Below, one piece after another: positions 26,734 to 35,151 of a stretch of DNA of 64,000 nucleotides; positions within the stretch are counted from its first letter, which is position 1; each line of letters starts with the position of its first letter. The position numbers and the translations under genes were made by a program. This DNA is from Sporobacter sp963675425. Lineage in GTDB: Bacteria > Bacillota > Clostridia > Oscillospirales > Oscillospiraceae. The DNA lies in contig OY776214.1 in NCBI GenBank assembly GCA_963675425.1, forward strand, positions 3,224,001 to 3,288,000. The letters run 5' to 3'. The notes beneath the pieces are model-generated. The model was given only the letters and a program-made list of their open reading frames with translations, ran no database searches and had not been told where the DNA came from.

Positions 26734-26869
26734 CTATTCATGCCTCCGGCTTAGCCGGAGGTTTTGACTGATAAAATATTTTTTCTGTCACAATATACTT
26801 CCGAGACTTGTCTAATTTATCGTATAATCAATAAAATGATACCTGTTAGAGTGCATATGCGAAATTGAT

Positions 26870-26883
26870 TATATGATCATATA
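26870..26883. promoter_or_regulatory. Perfect palindrome upstream of the sigma factor
   Basis: TATATGATCATATA is a 14-base perfect palindrome ending 17 bases before the sigma-factor ATG, next to its ribosome site. An 8-base palindrome GCATATGC precedes it. It may be an operator. Confidence 0.35.
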
Positions 26884-26899
26884 CGAGAGGAAGTAGAAT

Positions 26900-27769
26900 A
26901 TGGATACAAACATACCAGACACTAAAATGGAGCCGGTAAATTTGATTGAAAAGGCTATAGGCGGCGACAAAACGGCATTGGAGGATTTGATTTTAAGCGT
27001 ACAGGATTTAATTTACAACATGTCGCTCCGCATGCTTGGGTCGATCCATGACGCCGAAGACGCCACGCAGGAAATTATTGTTCGCATTATCACCCAATTG
27101 TCAACCTTCAGGAAGGAAAGCAAGTTCTCCACCTGGGTTTACCGGGTAGCCACAAATTATCTGATAAACTATAAGAAATCCATGTTTGCCCAGCATCCGC
27201 TGAGTTTTGAAGTATACGGTGCGGATATCGATAATGGATTTATACAAAACACCGATAAATTACTTCAAGATGTGAATGAAAAATTGCTGGCAGACGAACT
27301 AAAAATGTCCTGTACAAATGTTATGCTGCAATGCCTTGACCCGGAAAGCCGCTGCATATATGTACTGGGCGTTGTGTTTAAGGCTAACAGCAAAATCTGC
27401 GGTGAGATTCTCGGTATTTCACCTGAGACATATCGGAAAAGGCTCTCACGCATCAGGGAAAAGGTTGGTATATTTCTCGGTGAATACTGCGGTTTGTCCG
27501 GAAGCGGAAAGTGTAATTGCCATAAACGCGTTGGCTATGCGATCCAAAGCCATCGTCTAAATCCACAGCATCTTGAGTACAACAAGCTGACGGAACTGGA
27601 GGACAGCAGCAAGTTGGGCTTTAAGCAGGCTATGGAAAATATGGATGACTTATCTTTTGTTTTTTCAGAACTGCCTAAATACAAATCGCCCGAGACTGTG
27701 AAGGCTTTTCTGACACGGCTCTTAAATTCAAAGGATATGCATACAATACAAATGGTAGCGGGTGGTTGA
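26900..27769 (+). CDS. ECF-like RNA polymerase sigma factor with C-terminal extension
   Basis: A 289-residue sigma-70-family protein. Region 2 spans about residues 25-95 (DAEDATQEIIVRIITQLSTF and FSTWVYRVATNYLINYKK) and region 4 about 135-190 (ICGEILGISPETYRKRLSR). The remaining 100 residues are an extension starting at a cysteine cluster CGLSGSGKCNCHKR near 200, seen in some Firmicute ECF-type sigmas and possibly regulatory. AGAGGAAG lies about 6 bases upstream of the ATG. No anti-sigma gene is evident, but a small cysteine-rich protein follows at once. Confidence 0.85.
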   Translation: MDTNIPDTKMEPVNLIEKAIGGDKTALEDLILSVQDLIYNMSLRMLGSIHDAEDATQEIIVRIITQLSTFRKESKFSTWVYRVATNYLINYKKSMFAQHPLSFEVYGADIDNGFIQNTDKLLQDVNEKLLADELKMSCTNVMLQCLDPESRCIYVLGVVFKANSKICGEILGISPETYRKRLSRIREKVGIFLGEYCGLSGSGKCNCHKRVGYAIQSHRLNPQHLEYNKLTELEDSSKLGFKQAMENMDDLSFVFSELPKYKSPETVKAFLTRLLNSKDMHTIQMVAGG

Positions 27770-27771
27770 AA

Positions 27772-28143
27772 ATGCCAAGGGTGCCGGAAACCAAGGTACT
27801 TATAAACACACGGTTGGCAAACAGCTATGGTGGTTGGATTTATTGTGATCACTGCGACAAAACCATCGGGTATCTCTGCTACGTTACGTATGATAGCCTT
27901 GATTTGGAGTATACATGTTCATGCGGCGGAAGCGGAAAAGCGCATATTTCATTTTTAAGCGAACCTCCCGCTTTCGGATGCCAAAAGCCATTGATCTCGA
28001 TAAAAAACAGACTGTGCTGCCCCTCGGATCAATCTCCGCTGCTGTCAATAAACAAAAAAAGACTAAGCAATTTCAGATACACAGTGGTGTGCAACAGGTG
28101 CGGCACCATGTATTGCGGAGAAAAACTGCCGAATAATGTTTAG
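27772..28143 (+). CDS. Cysteine-rich, putative zinc-ribbon protein
   Basis: A 123-residue protein of unknown family. Cysteine pairs occur as YCDHCDK near residue 26, TCSCGG near 48, LCCPSD near 80 and VCNRCGTMYC near 110, a spacing that suggests two zinc ribbons. The ATG at 27772 has GGGTGG 6 bases upstream; a TTG overlapping the sigma stop is an alternative. It lies within 3 bases of the sigma gene and ends in a hairpin, so it almost surely shares its transcript. It could be an anti-sigma or DNA-binding partner; that is inference. Confidence 0.65.
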   Translation: MPRVPETKVLINTRLANSYGGWIYCDHCDKTIGYLCYVTYDSLDLEYTCSCGGSGKAHISFLSEPPAFGCQKPLISIKNRLCCPSDQSPLLSINKKRLSNFRYTVVCNRCGTMYCGEKLPNNV

Positions 28144-28147
28144 GAAA

Positions 28148-28185
28148 AAGGGGCTGTAGCAAAACGAAAATTGCTACAGCCCCTT
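28148..28185 (+). terminator. Hairpin after the cysteine-rich gene
   Basis: AAGGGGCTGTAGCAA pairs perfectly with TTGCTACAGCCCCTT. The tail is only moderately T-rich. Confidence 0.7.
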
Positions 28186-28413
28186 CGCCTTTATTCATGC
28201 GGGTTTGAGAAGAAATAATTTCATAATTGTTTTAGAGAGATTCTCTGTTGTTAAATAAAAACAAAAAGTAATTAAGAATAATTTGTATAAAATTGCAACT
28301 AATACTGTAAATATGTCACATAATATACAAAAAAAGCGAAAAGTTTATATAGCATGTTTTGTCGTATATATGATACCATCGAAATAACAAATAATACCAA
28401 ATGGGGTGATGTC

Positions 28414-28923
28414 ATGTATTCGGATTTTAAACATTTTAGAAATGCTATATTTGGCATAAATAAAGAAGAGGTAATACAGTGTGAAGAATTAAAGGAAATT
28501 ATAGATGAAAGCATCAGGATGGTAGCGTATGACACAATATTATGTGACGTTATACCTGTAAGAGTTTACTATTACTTTAATGAAGAAGGTCAATTATATT
28601 ATGGAGGATATTTAGTTAAAAAACTTTTCATATCAGATGAAGAAGCTGAGAGGTTATATACAATATTAGCAAATAGCTTGGCAACTAAATATGGCGAACC
28701 AGTCAATAACGCAGAAGTATCTAATGGTGACGGTAGTACATCAGACTTTAACATTAAAATGATTGGAAATACGACCTATAAATATTTGAAATGGTACGAA
28801 TGGTGGAAACCTCAGTTCAGAATAGAATTAGTATTACTCAGATATGAGCATAGCAATGTTATGGCAATAAACTATAAATCAAGTGAGTTTTTAGGGGAAA
28901 TGGCTGATAGTAAGGGCCTTTGA
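28414..28923 (+). CDS. Hypothetical protein
   Basis: A 169-residue, acidic, AT-rich gene product of no family I recognise. It lacks a signal peptide and clear membrane segments and has many Tyr and Glu residues (for example YYYFNEEGQLYYGGYL). The ATG at 28414 follows GGGGTGATG; an in-frame ATG 60 bases upstream has no site. Codon use is visibly more A/T-ending than in the housekeeping genes, which fits recent acquisition. It stands alone between the sigma unit and repeat C. Confidence 0.6.
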   Translation: MYSDFKHFRNAIFGINKEEVIQCEELKEIIDESIRMVAYDTILCDVIPVRVYYYFNEEGQLYYGGYLVKKLFISDEEAERLYTILANSLATKYGEPVNNAEVSNGDGSTSDFNIKMIGNTTYKYLKWYEWWKPQFRIELVLLRYEHSNVMAINYKSSEFLGEMADSKGL

Positions 28924-29028
28924 TGATTTATTAAAAGGTGTACGGGACACGTGCCGTTCATAATCCGGGAGATAGCAAGGTTCCGTTATGTCCAATTGGC
29001 TCGTCGGTAGTCTCTGAGTAAATTTTGC

Positions 29029-29090
29029 TTGCCGCTTGCCTGAAAACCATTGATATTACTGTAAGTCACCGAATCCTAAAAATTTCTCAA
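29029..29090 (+). repeat. Dispersed repeat copy C (diverged)
   Basis: The first 33 bases, through CCATTGATATTACTG, match copies A and B closely. The second half has drifted and lacks the tRNA-like end. Like the others it is followed at once by a terminator hairpin. Confidence 0.5.
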
Positions 29091-29096
29091 ACAAAA

Positions 29097-29123
29097 AAAC
29101 CAAGCTTTAAGCTTGGTTTTTTT
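29097..29123. terminator. Symmetric terminator after repeat C
   Basis: AAACCAAGCTT and AAGCTTGGTTT pair around one base, followed by TTTT. Confidence 0.75.
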
Positions 29124-29585
29124 GGCCTTTATCTTGCTTCACCGGTATCAGTAGTAAGCTCTGGTACAGGCTGAAACCACTGCTGACGGGGTGATGTGGT
29201 GATAATAAACAAATAGTTGTTGTGGTAACAACGAATAATTGTTGCTTATATAGGCTTTATGTAGTAAAATAATCTAGCATATATACATTATGATATAAGA
29301 GATCCGAGGATAATTTATCGAGCATATAACGACCATAACAGACACCCATACCAAAAACGGCTACCCGCGAAAACGCGTGATTAAATAGCTCGTCCATAAC
29401 AGCAGACTTGCCCCGCTCTATTCTACTGACCCGCTTCATGCTTAAAGCACAGGCACTCATCGGTAAACTTAGACGCAGAGGGCAATTTTTTATATTCACA
29501 TTCTACTAATGGGTGGTGATCGGTAAACTATATATGGATTGACTGTCGGCGGAAAAACCAAGAAATATTTTTAGGAGGACAATAT

Positions 29586-30932
29586 ATGAAAAAGTTAAAA
29601 ATGGCCATCGTACTCACGCTAGTTGTTATCATGACAGCATCGCTTCTCATCGGGTGTGCAAAAAATACGACGTCGGAAGAGCCGTCCGTATCGCCGGCAG
29701 CCCCGGAGACCTCAGCCGAAACTGATACGTCAACAGCGCCTGAGACATCTGCGGCTGATACATCGGCCGCACCCGCGACCAGTGATCCCAATCATGAGGT
29801 CTACACTATGGCCAACAGGGTTCCGTGGTCCGGCGTCTACGCACCGGTAACGGAATCCCGCGCTGATATAGATAAAGCTATCAAACCTGATGACAGGAAG
29901 GACACGGTAAAGGTGGGTTATGCGACTTGGACGGTTGGTACGCCGTTCTTTAAGGCCTCGGCCGATTATGTTGAACAATTATGCAAGGAATACGGCTACG
30001 AATTTGTCATGATGGTCTCCGACGGTGATATCAACCAGCAGGTCGCCAATATTGAAAGTCTCGCGACGATGGGCGTGGATGTCATTATCGACTGTGACTA
30101 CAGTGTGGAAGCGGAGCTCCCGGCTGTCAATGCTGCGGTGGAAGCCGGCATCCCCGTTATCGGGTATGGTTTGCCGTTCCCAGCCGATTCGTCGGTTATT
30201 ACAACATCGGCCACTACATACTATGAGCAGGGGTTTATGGTTGGGCAACTGGCAGCGCAGCAGTTTAAGGATGTGGACGTTAAAGCCGCAACCCTCCCCG
30301 GCATGATCGGCCATACTATTGCCGAAAGCAAGCTCAACGGTTTTATCGGTGGCTTTGTTTATGAAAGAGCCATCCAGATGGGCAATCCTTTTGCCACCCG
30401 GGAGGACGCCATGCTCCACGGCTACAATCTTGAACAGGAGATCGTCAAAAACGCTAAATTCTCCGATCCTGATCTTAAATTTGAAGTCGTTGCGTCCATT
30501 GACGGTCAGTGGAGCCAGGACGGCGGACTGACGGCTATGGAAGATATCCTAGCTGCGCATCCCGATGTCAACCTGGTTTTTACCGATAACGATCAGGAGG
30601 GCATGGGAGCCATTAAAGCGATGGAAAACGCCGGCTTTAAGCCGGGAACGGATATCCTGCTGTGCAGCGTCGGCGACGGCACAAAGGAAGCGCTGAACTT
30701 GATTAAAGAAGGAAAGTACCTTTGTATTACGCTCGCCAGCCCCTATACGTGGGCGGGAGCTTGTGCGCAGCTGGCATATATGATATTCCACGACGGCTTT
30801 GACGCCACCAATCTGCCGGCGGAGACGTACGTGGATAACGTGCTGGTAACGAAAGACAATGTCGGAGACTGGATGACGGACGATGAGTTTACTACCCTGC
30901 CGGACGTTGTGTTTAAACCGGTTGGTTCATAA
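29586..30932 (+). CDS. Sugar-type ABC transporter substrate-binding lipoprotein
   Basis: A 448-residue solute-binding protein. The lipobox LLIGC puts the lipid-modified cysteine at about residue 23, followed by a long Thr/Ser/Pro/Glu linker to about residue 65. The rest has the two-lobe ribose/galactose-binding (Peripla_BP_4) fold: KVGYATWTVGTPFFK near 104, INQQVANIESLATMGVDVII near 140 and DNDQEGMGAIKAM near 335. AGGAGGA precedes the ATG by about 5 bases. It starts an importer operon with the ATPase and permease behind it. The ligand is probably a sugar or polyol and cannot be named. Confidence 0.88.
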   Translation: MKKLKMAIVLTLVVIMTASLLIGCAKNTTSEEPSVSPAAPETSAETDTSTAPETSAADTSAAPATSDPNHEVYTMANRVPWSGVYAPVTESRADIDKAIKPDDRKDTVKVGYATWTVGTPFFKASADYVEQLCKEYGYEFVMMVSDGDINQQVANIESLATMGVDVIIDCDYSVEAELPAVNAAVEAGIPVIGYGLPFPADSSVITTSATTYYEQGFMVGQLAAQQFKDVDVKAATLPGMIGHTIAESKLNGFIGGFVYERAIQMGNPFATREDAMLHGYNLEQEIVKNAKFSDPDLKFEVVASIDGQWSQDGGLTAMEDILAAHPDVNLVFTDNDQEGMGAIKAMENAGFKPGTDILLCSVGDGTKEALNLIKEGKYLCITLASPYTWAGACAQLAYMIFHDGFDATNLPAETYVDNVLVTKDNVGDWMTDDEFTTLPDVVFKPVGS

Positions 30933-30949
30933 TGTTCAAAATATGCCCG

Positions 30950-30983
30950 CGGCAAGTCCTGTAACATCATACAGGACTTGCCG
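30950..30983 (+). promoter_or_regulatory. Intercistronic hairpin
   Basis: A 14-bp perfect stem CGGCAAGTCCTGTA with its complement and no T-run lies between the binding-protein and ATPase genes. Such hairpins often protect the upstream message so the binding protein is made in excess. Confidence 0.6.
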
Positions 30984-31077
30984 GGAGGCACTCAACTAAA
31001 TATATAGAAATATTTCATTCAGCAAAGTTTATACACGGCTGATACTACGGAGCACAGACCAAAAGGGGAGTTTGACA

Positions 31078-32580
31078 ATGCCTGACATACAATATCATGT
31101 TGACATGCAAAACATCTGCAAGATATTTGGTGGTGTTAAAGCGCTTCAAGATGTATGCATTCAAATTAAAGCCGGCGAAATTCATGCGCTGGTTGGAGAA
31201 AACGGTGCCGGCAAATCCACGCTGATGAAGATTTTGTCGGGCGCATATGTAAGAGACAGCGGCGACATCTACATAGAGGGTAAAAAAGTGCAGATCAGCA
31301 ATCCGAAGGATGGGATTGATCACGGGGTATCGATTATATATCAAGAATTTGCGTTAATTAACAGCCTGACGGTTGCTGAGAACATCTTTATCGACAAGCT
31401 CAGTGATAACGGCTGGCTGATTAATTGGAAAAAACTGCGTATAAAAGCACAGGAGGTGCTCGACAGTCTGGGTTTTGGGACTATACCGGTTAACAAGGTC
31501 GTTTCCGAGCTGAGCGTAGCGCACCAGCAGGTCGTGGAAATCTGTAAGGCACTGGCCAGGGATTCGTCTGTATTAATTCTTGATGAACCAACATCGGTGC
31601 TGGCCTCCAGCGAGGTAGAGCAGCTTTTCAAACTCCTGGGAGATCTGCGCAGAAAAGGTGTGGCCATTATTTATATATCCCACCGTCTCGATGAGATTTT
31701 TCGCCTTTGCGACAGGATCACCGTCATGAAGGATGGCTGTTATGTCGGTACCTATCAGGCGACTGAACTGGACGATAAAAAGCTTGTCAGTCTCATGATC
31801 GGCCGGACGCTGGAAAGCTATTTTCCAGCTCGGCAGCCGCAAATTGGTCCGGTCGTTATGAAGGTCAAAAATTTGAGCCGGGGAAAAGCTGTTCAAAATG
31901 TCTCCTTCGAGGTTCGGGAAGGGGAGGTGCTCGGTATATCGGGTCTTGTCGGTTCCGGCCGGACAGAGACGATGCGGGCCATTTTCGGTGCGGACCCGTT
32001 GGACAGCGGACAGATATTCCTGGGTGACCGATTGACTAAGATCAAATCCCCGATGAGCGCCGTTAAAAAGGGCATCGGCATGCTTCCGGAGGATCGAAAG
32101 GCACACGGCGTATTACTCGATATGCCGATACGCACCAACATAACACTCACGCGTCTTCAATCCTTCGCCGGTCCTTTCAGAATCATTAATCGCAAAAAGG
32201 AGACGGACTACATCAACGAAATGATCGAAAAGCTGGCCATACGGATTGGATCGATTGAAAATAATGTCAGCAGCCTTTCCGGCGGGAATCAGCAAAAAGT
32301 TGCCATATCAAAGCTTTTGGCGGCTGACTGCAAGGTACTCATTCTCGATGAACCGACCCGAGGTGTTGACGTAGGGGCGAAAATCGAAATTTATAAGATC
32401 ATTAATACGCTCGTTAGTCAGAAGTATGCCGTTATTATGATTTCCTCTGAGATGATGGAGATTATCGGTATGTGCGACAGGGCGGTCGTCATGCGCAACG
32501 GCAGTGTTGCAGGTGAGCTCTTGAAGGATGAGCTGACGGAGCAGAACTTAATAAATTATTCGATGGGAGTATACGTATGA
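31078..32580 (+). CDS. Sugar ABC transporter ATP-binding protein (two ATPase domains)
   Basis: A 500-residue RbsA/MglA-type protein with fused ATPase domains. Domain 1 has Walker A GENGAGKST near residue 38, a relaxed signature (SELSVAHQQ) and LILDEPT. Domain 2 has the usual degenerate P-loop GLVGSGRTE near 284 and a good signature LSGGNQQKV near 400. This asymmetry is normal for the family. The ATG at 31078 follows GGGGAG by 7 bases. The stop overlaps the permease start by ATGA. Confidence 0.93.
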   Translation: MPDIQYHVDMQNICKIFGGVKALQDVCIQIKAGEIHALVGENGAGKSTLMKILSGAYVRDSGDIYIEGKKVQISNPKDGIDHGVSIIYQEFALINSLTVAENIFIDKLSDNGWLINWKKLRIKAQEVLDSLGFGTIPVNKVVSELSVAHQQVVEICKALARDSSVLILDEPTSVLASSEVEQLFKLLGDLRRKGVAIIYISHRLDEIFRLCDRITVMKDGCYVGTYQATELDDKKLVSLMIGRTLESYFPARQPQIGPVVMKVKNLSRGKAVQNVSFEVREGEVLGISGLVGSGRTETMRAIFGADPLDSGQIFLGDRLTKIKSPMSAVKKGIGMLPEDRKAHGVLLDMPIRTNITLTRLQSFAGPFRIINRKKETDYINEMIEKLAIRIGSIENNVSSLSGGNQQKVAISKLLAADCKVLILDEPTRGVDVGAKIEIYKIINTLVSQKYAVIMISSEMMEIIGMCDRAVVMRNGSVAGELLKDELTEQNLINYSMGVYV

Positions 32581-33605
32581 TGGAAACCGCCGCGAAAGAA
32601 AAAACGACTTCCGATAAAACACGGCATGTAACTTCTAAGGCTGTTTTGGATGTGCTGATTAAATATAACGCGTTGTTCATTCTCTTGATCCTGTTTGTAA
32701 TATCGTCGCTTATTTCACCGTATTTCCTGACTTTGCAGAATATTTTCAATGTTCTACTGCAGCAGGTTCCGTATTTGCTGATTTCTCTGGGTGTGATGCT
32801 GACGATTATGACGGCGGGTATCGATCTTTCGGTTGCGGCTATTGCCGGCTGCGGAAATGTGCTCGTGGCTATCATCATTACAACCTGGGGGCAGGACAGC
32901 GTCGGCATACTGTTTGTTGGAATTGCGGCGTCCGTTGTCCTGGGCTGCGTCATCGGTTTTATTAACGGTTTTCTGATCGGCAAGCTGCGTATGGCGCCGT
33001 TTATCGTGACACTGGCTATGATGTCCGCTGGAGAAGGCCTGGCGTTCATGCTGACCGGCGGCACACAGATCCAGCTCAAGACGGACATCGCCGCCGCCAA
33101 CGCGCTGAACTGGTTTGCTTCCTACAGAGACGGGCTCGGCGTGCCGATTGCGGTTTACTTGGCGTTTATCATTGTGGTGATTTTCTGGTTTATCATGCGT
33201 TTTACACCCTTTGCGCGCTTGGTTCTGGCCGTAGGCAGCAACGAGGCTGCCGTCAGGCTGGCGGGTATCAACGTTACAAAATACAAGCTCATTGTCTATA
33301 TCATCAGCGGCGGGCTGGCTGCGCTGGCCGGTTCCTTCGTCGCCGGACGCATCGCTCTGGGCAATCCCGATATTGCTAACAGCGACTATGCCCTGACGAC
33401 GGTCGCCGCCTGCGTGATCGGCGGCGTTTCCCTGTCGGGCGGCAAGGGGAAGGTAACGTTCACAATTGTAGGCGTCCTGATCCTTGCGCTTATTACAAAT
33501 ATTATGAATTTAATGAGCCTGGCATCCTATCCGCAAAAGGTTATCAAGGGCGCGATTATTATTCTCGCAATTTTCCTCAGTAAGCTTGGACAGAAAAATA
33601 GTTAG
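32577..33605 (+). CDS. Sugar ABC transporter permease (RbsC type)
   Basis: A 342-residue integral membrane protein with about ten hydrophobic segments. Family signatures are GIDLSVAAIAGCGN near residue 80, GFLIGKLRMAPFIVTLAMM near 135 and VGSNEAAVRLAGINV near 215 (the loop that contacts the ATPase). The first 25 residues are a charged cytoplasmic tail. It completes the three-gene importer, with the ATPase as its coupled neighbour. Confidence 0.93.
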   Translation: MMETAAKEKTTSDKTRHVTSKAVLDVLIKYNALFILLILFVISSLISPYFLTLQNIFNVLLQQVPYLLISLGVMLTIMTAGIDLSVAAIAGCGNVLVAIIITTWGQDSVGILFVGIAASVVLGCVIGFINGFLIGKLRMAPFIVTLAMMSAGEGLAFMLTGGTQIQLKTDIAAANALNWFASYRDGLGVPIAVYLAFIIVVIFWFIMRFTPFARLVLAVGSNEAAVRLAGINVTKYKLIVYIISGGLAALAGSFVAGRIALGNPDIANSDYALTTVAACVIGGVSLSGGKGKVTFTIVGVLILALITNIMNLMSLASYPQKVIKGAIIILAIFLSKLGQKNS

Positions 33606-33922
33606 TCTGGCGATTTAATTTATTACCCCAAAAAAAAACAGCTCTGTAACATGCAAAGTTACAGGGCTGTTTTAATTATATTTAATAACAGCATTCAAGC
33701 GTATATTGGACAAGACACTGGCATGCCGTAATGGCATCTGTCCTCCAGCGTATTCAGTGTGAGATTTTGCTAATATTCATTTGAAAAACCGATACTATGT
33801 ATGAGCCACGAACCATATCATAATTTTACAGCATACTTTTTATACGGCTATATAACAATATCTAGTAATAAGCTTATAGACACGTACGCAAGTGATCAGA
33901 CGCTGCGGGGGGATATTTACCT
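33606..33922. other. Intergenic region after the sugar importer
   Basis: Apart from the terminator at 33636-33674 nothing is recognisable in these 317 bases, which are AT-rich. Confidence 0.5.
33636..33674 (+). terminator. Terminator of the sugar importer operon
   Basis: AAACAGCTCTGTAAC pairs with GTTACAGGGCTGTTT (one wobble) and ends in TTTT; the upstream A-run also allows function on the other strand. Confidence 0.8.
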
Positions 33923-34426
33923 ATGGTGTTTTTTATATTTGCACTAATTACCGTATTATGCTGTTATAAATGGGCAGACTGGGTGAATTGGAAAACATAT
34001 TATCCAACGATGCTGTATTTTTTTATATCCTACACTGTCAGTGCGTTTCTGATGTATAATGAACCGCTGTGGGCTTATAATGCGTTTATATATAAGTATC
34101 CGGTGCTCGATATCGCGCTATCGGCAATATTATATCCAAGCACGGCCCTGCTATTTTTATCCCTTTTACCTAAGACTAAATGGAAAACCATATTTTATAT
34201 GGCGTTCTGGATCGCTTTATATACGGGAATTGAACTCATAGCCTTTCTTCTGAATGATTTTGTCTATTATAATAATTGGAATATTATACATTCATTCATA
34301 TTTAACTGCGTCATGTTTCCTATCATTCTCTTAGCCCATCGAAAACCACTATTAATCTGGCCGATATCATCGCTTATTGCCTTTGCTTTTCTATGGTTAT
34401 TTGATATACCGTTATCAAGAATGTAG
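33923..34426 (+). CDS. CBO0543-like membrane protein
   Basis: A 167-residue, tryptophan- and tyrosine-rich membrane protein with five hydrophobic segments. The pattern YKWADWVNWKTYYPTMLYF at the start and the FIFNCVMFPIILLAHRKPL stretch resemble the uncharacterised CBO0543 family of spore-forming Firmicutes. GGGGGGAT lies about 10 bases upstream of the ATG. It is a single gene between terminators. Role unknown. Confidence 0.65.
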   Translation: MVFFIFALITVLCCYKWADWVNWKTYYPTMLYFFISYTVSAFLMYNEPLWAYNAFIYKYPVLDIALSAILYPSTALLFLSLLPKTKWKTIFYMAFWIALYTGIELIAFLLNDFVYYNNWNIIHSFIFNCVMFPIILLAHRKPLLIWPISSLIAFAFLWLFDIPLSRM

Positions 34427-34535
34427 GAGTAATTATTGAATATTGTTTTAAAGAGACTGTACCACGCTGAATAATTAAATACATCATGTGTATAGGTCTC
34501 TATAAAAGCGCCCATAAAAAACTGAAAATGCAATA

Positions 34536-34569
34536 AAACACCCGCGTGCTTGAAAACGTGGGCGTTTTT
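34536..34569 (+). terminator. Hairpin terminator
   Basis: AAACACCCGCGT pairs with ACGTGGGCGTTT (two wobbles) around GCTTGAAA, with a T-run. It lies 110 bases after the membrane protein. Confidence 0.7.
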
Positions 34570-34573
34570 ATTG

Positions 34574-34603
34574 TTGTGTAAACGGGTGAAAAGATGGTAA
34601 AAT
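34574..34603 (+). promoter_or_regulatory. Possible promoter of the 34644 gene
   Basis: TTGTGT (34574-34579) and TAAAAT (34598-34603) spaced by 18 bases. Confidence 0.35.
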
Positions 34604-34643
34604 ACGGTCAGACATGGATACTCAATACTAAAGGAGGCTTATA

Positions 34644-35123
34644 ATGGACTCATTAGGGGGCTGCATCCGAAAATATAAGGATCAGATTAGAAGCGGAGAA
34701 ATTGTAACAGCGTACCGCGGTATCATGAAATTTATGACGGACCTCAAAAAGCGCATGGCTAAAAATCATCCCGAGTGTGACCTGTCAAGCAGTATCTATT
34801 TTGGTCATATGGATATGACGCACTTTGCATTTACGCCGCATCAATTCAGTGAGAAGAAGCTCAAATTCGCCATTGTCTTTTTGCATGAATACTGCCGGTT
34901 TGAGATCTGGCTAGCAGCCGTTAATAAAAAAATACAGCGGCAGATTAAGTTTGAACTGGCCGACAAAGATCTTGGTGAGCTCAATGTAACCGATGATCCA
35001 TCGGATGCCATAATTGTGCGTGTGTTGACCGACAACCCGGACTTTGACCGGTCGCAGGAGCTTATGGATCAAATTGAAGAGGGTACGATGAAATTTATTG
35101 AAGAAATCCAAGCCGTAATCTGA
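34644..35123 (+). CDS. Uncharacterised protein, possibly DUF7000 family
   Basis: A 159-residue soluble protein with a repeated charged helix pattern. The order is an N-terminal amphipathic part, the segment SIYFGHMDMTHFAFTP, then HEYCRFEIWLAAVNKKIQRQ and a C-terminal EELMDQIEEG-like helix. It resembles small Firmicute proteins grouped as DUF7000, but I am not certain. AAAGGAGG lies 6 bases before the ATG. The DUF1847 gene follows after 28 bases and may be co-transcribed. Confidence 0.6.
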   Translation: MDSLGGCIRKYKDQIRSGEIVTAYRGIMKFMTDLKKRMAKNHPECDLSSSIYFGHMDMTHFAFTPHQFSEKKLKFAIVFLHEYCRFEIWLAAVNKKIQRQIKFELADKDLGELNVTDDPSDAIIVRVLTDNPDFDRSQELMDQIEEGTMKFIEEIQAVI

Positions 35124-35151
35124 TGATGCGCATTGGTAATAGTGGGGTTAT

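Larger units (their letters stand above)
26037..26761 (+). mobile_element. IS200/IS605-family insertion sequence (IS200-like, tnpA only)
   Basis: The element runs from a left-end hairpin (CCACCGGC-TCT-GCCGGTGG, 26037-26055) to a right-end hairpin (CCTCCGGC-TTA-GCCGGAGG, 26743-26761). Such subterminal hairpins, rather than inverted repeats, are the mark of this family. Exact cleavage sites lie a few bases outside and were not set. Only a TnpA gene is present; there is no TnpB. Confidence 0.75.
28924..29585. other. Long intergenic region with repeat C and a possible gene remnant
   Basis: Contains repeat C (29029-29090), its terminator, a GTTGTT-gtggt-AACAAC inverted repeat (29216-29232), and a minus-strand open stretch of 80 codons at 29257-29499. 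The middle of that stretch (RVAVFGMGVCYGRYMLDKL) looks like a nucleotide-binding loop but has no ribosome site or full domain. The octamer-plus repeat ATCGGTAAACT occurs at 29459-29469 and 29519-29529. No functional gene is claimed. Confidence 0.45.

Noticed and set aside
26641..26761. CRISPR-like array
   Set aside because: The repeats are inverted and nested, with no regular direct repeats or spacers and no cas genes nearby.
29257..29499. Minus-strand 80-codon open frame as a gene
   Set aside because: There is no ribosome site and no full domain; kept only as a possible remnant.
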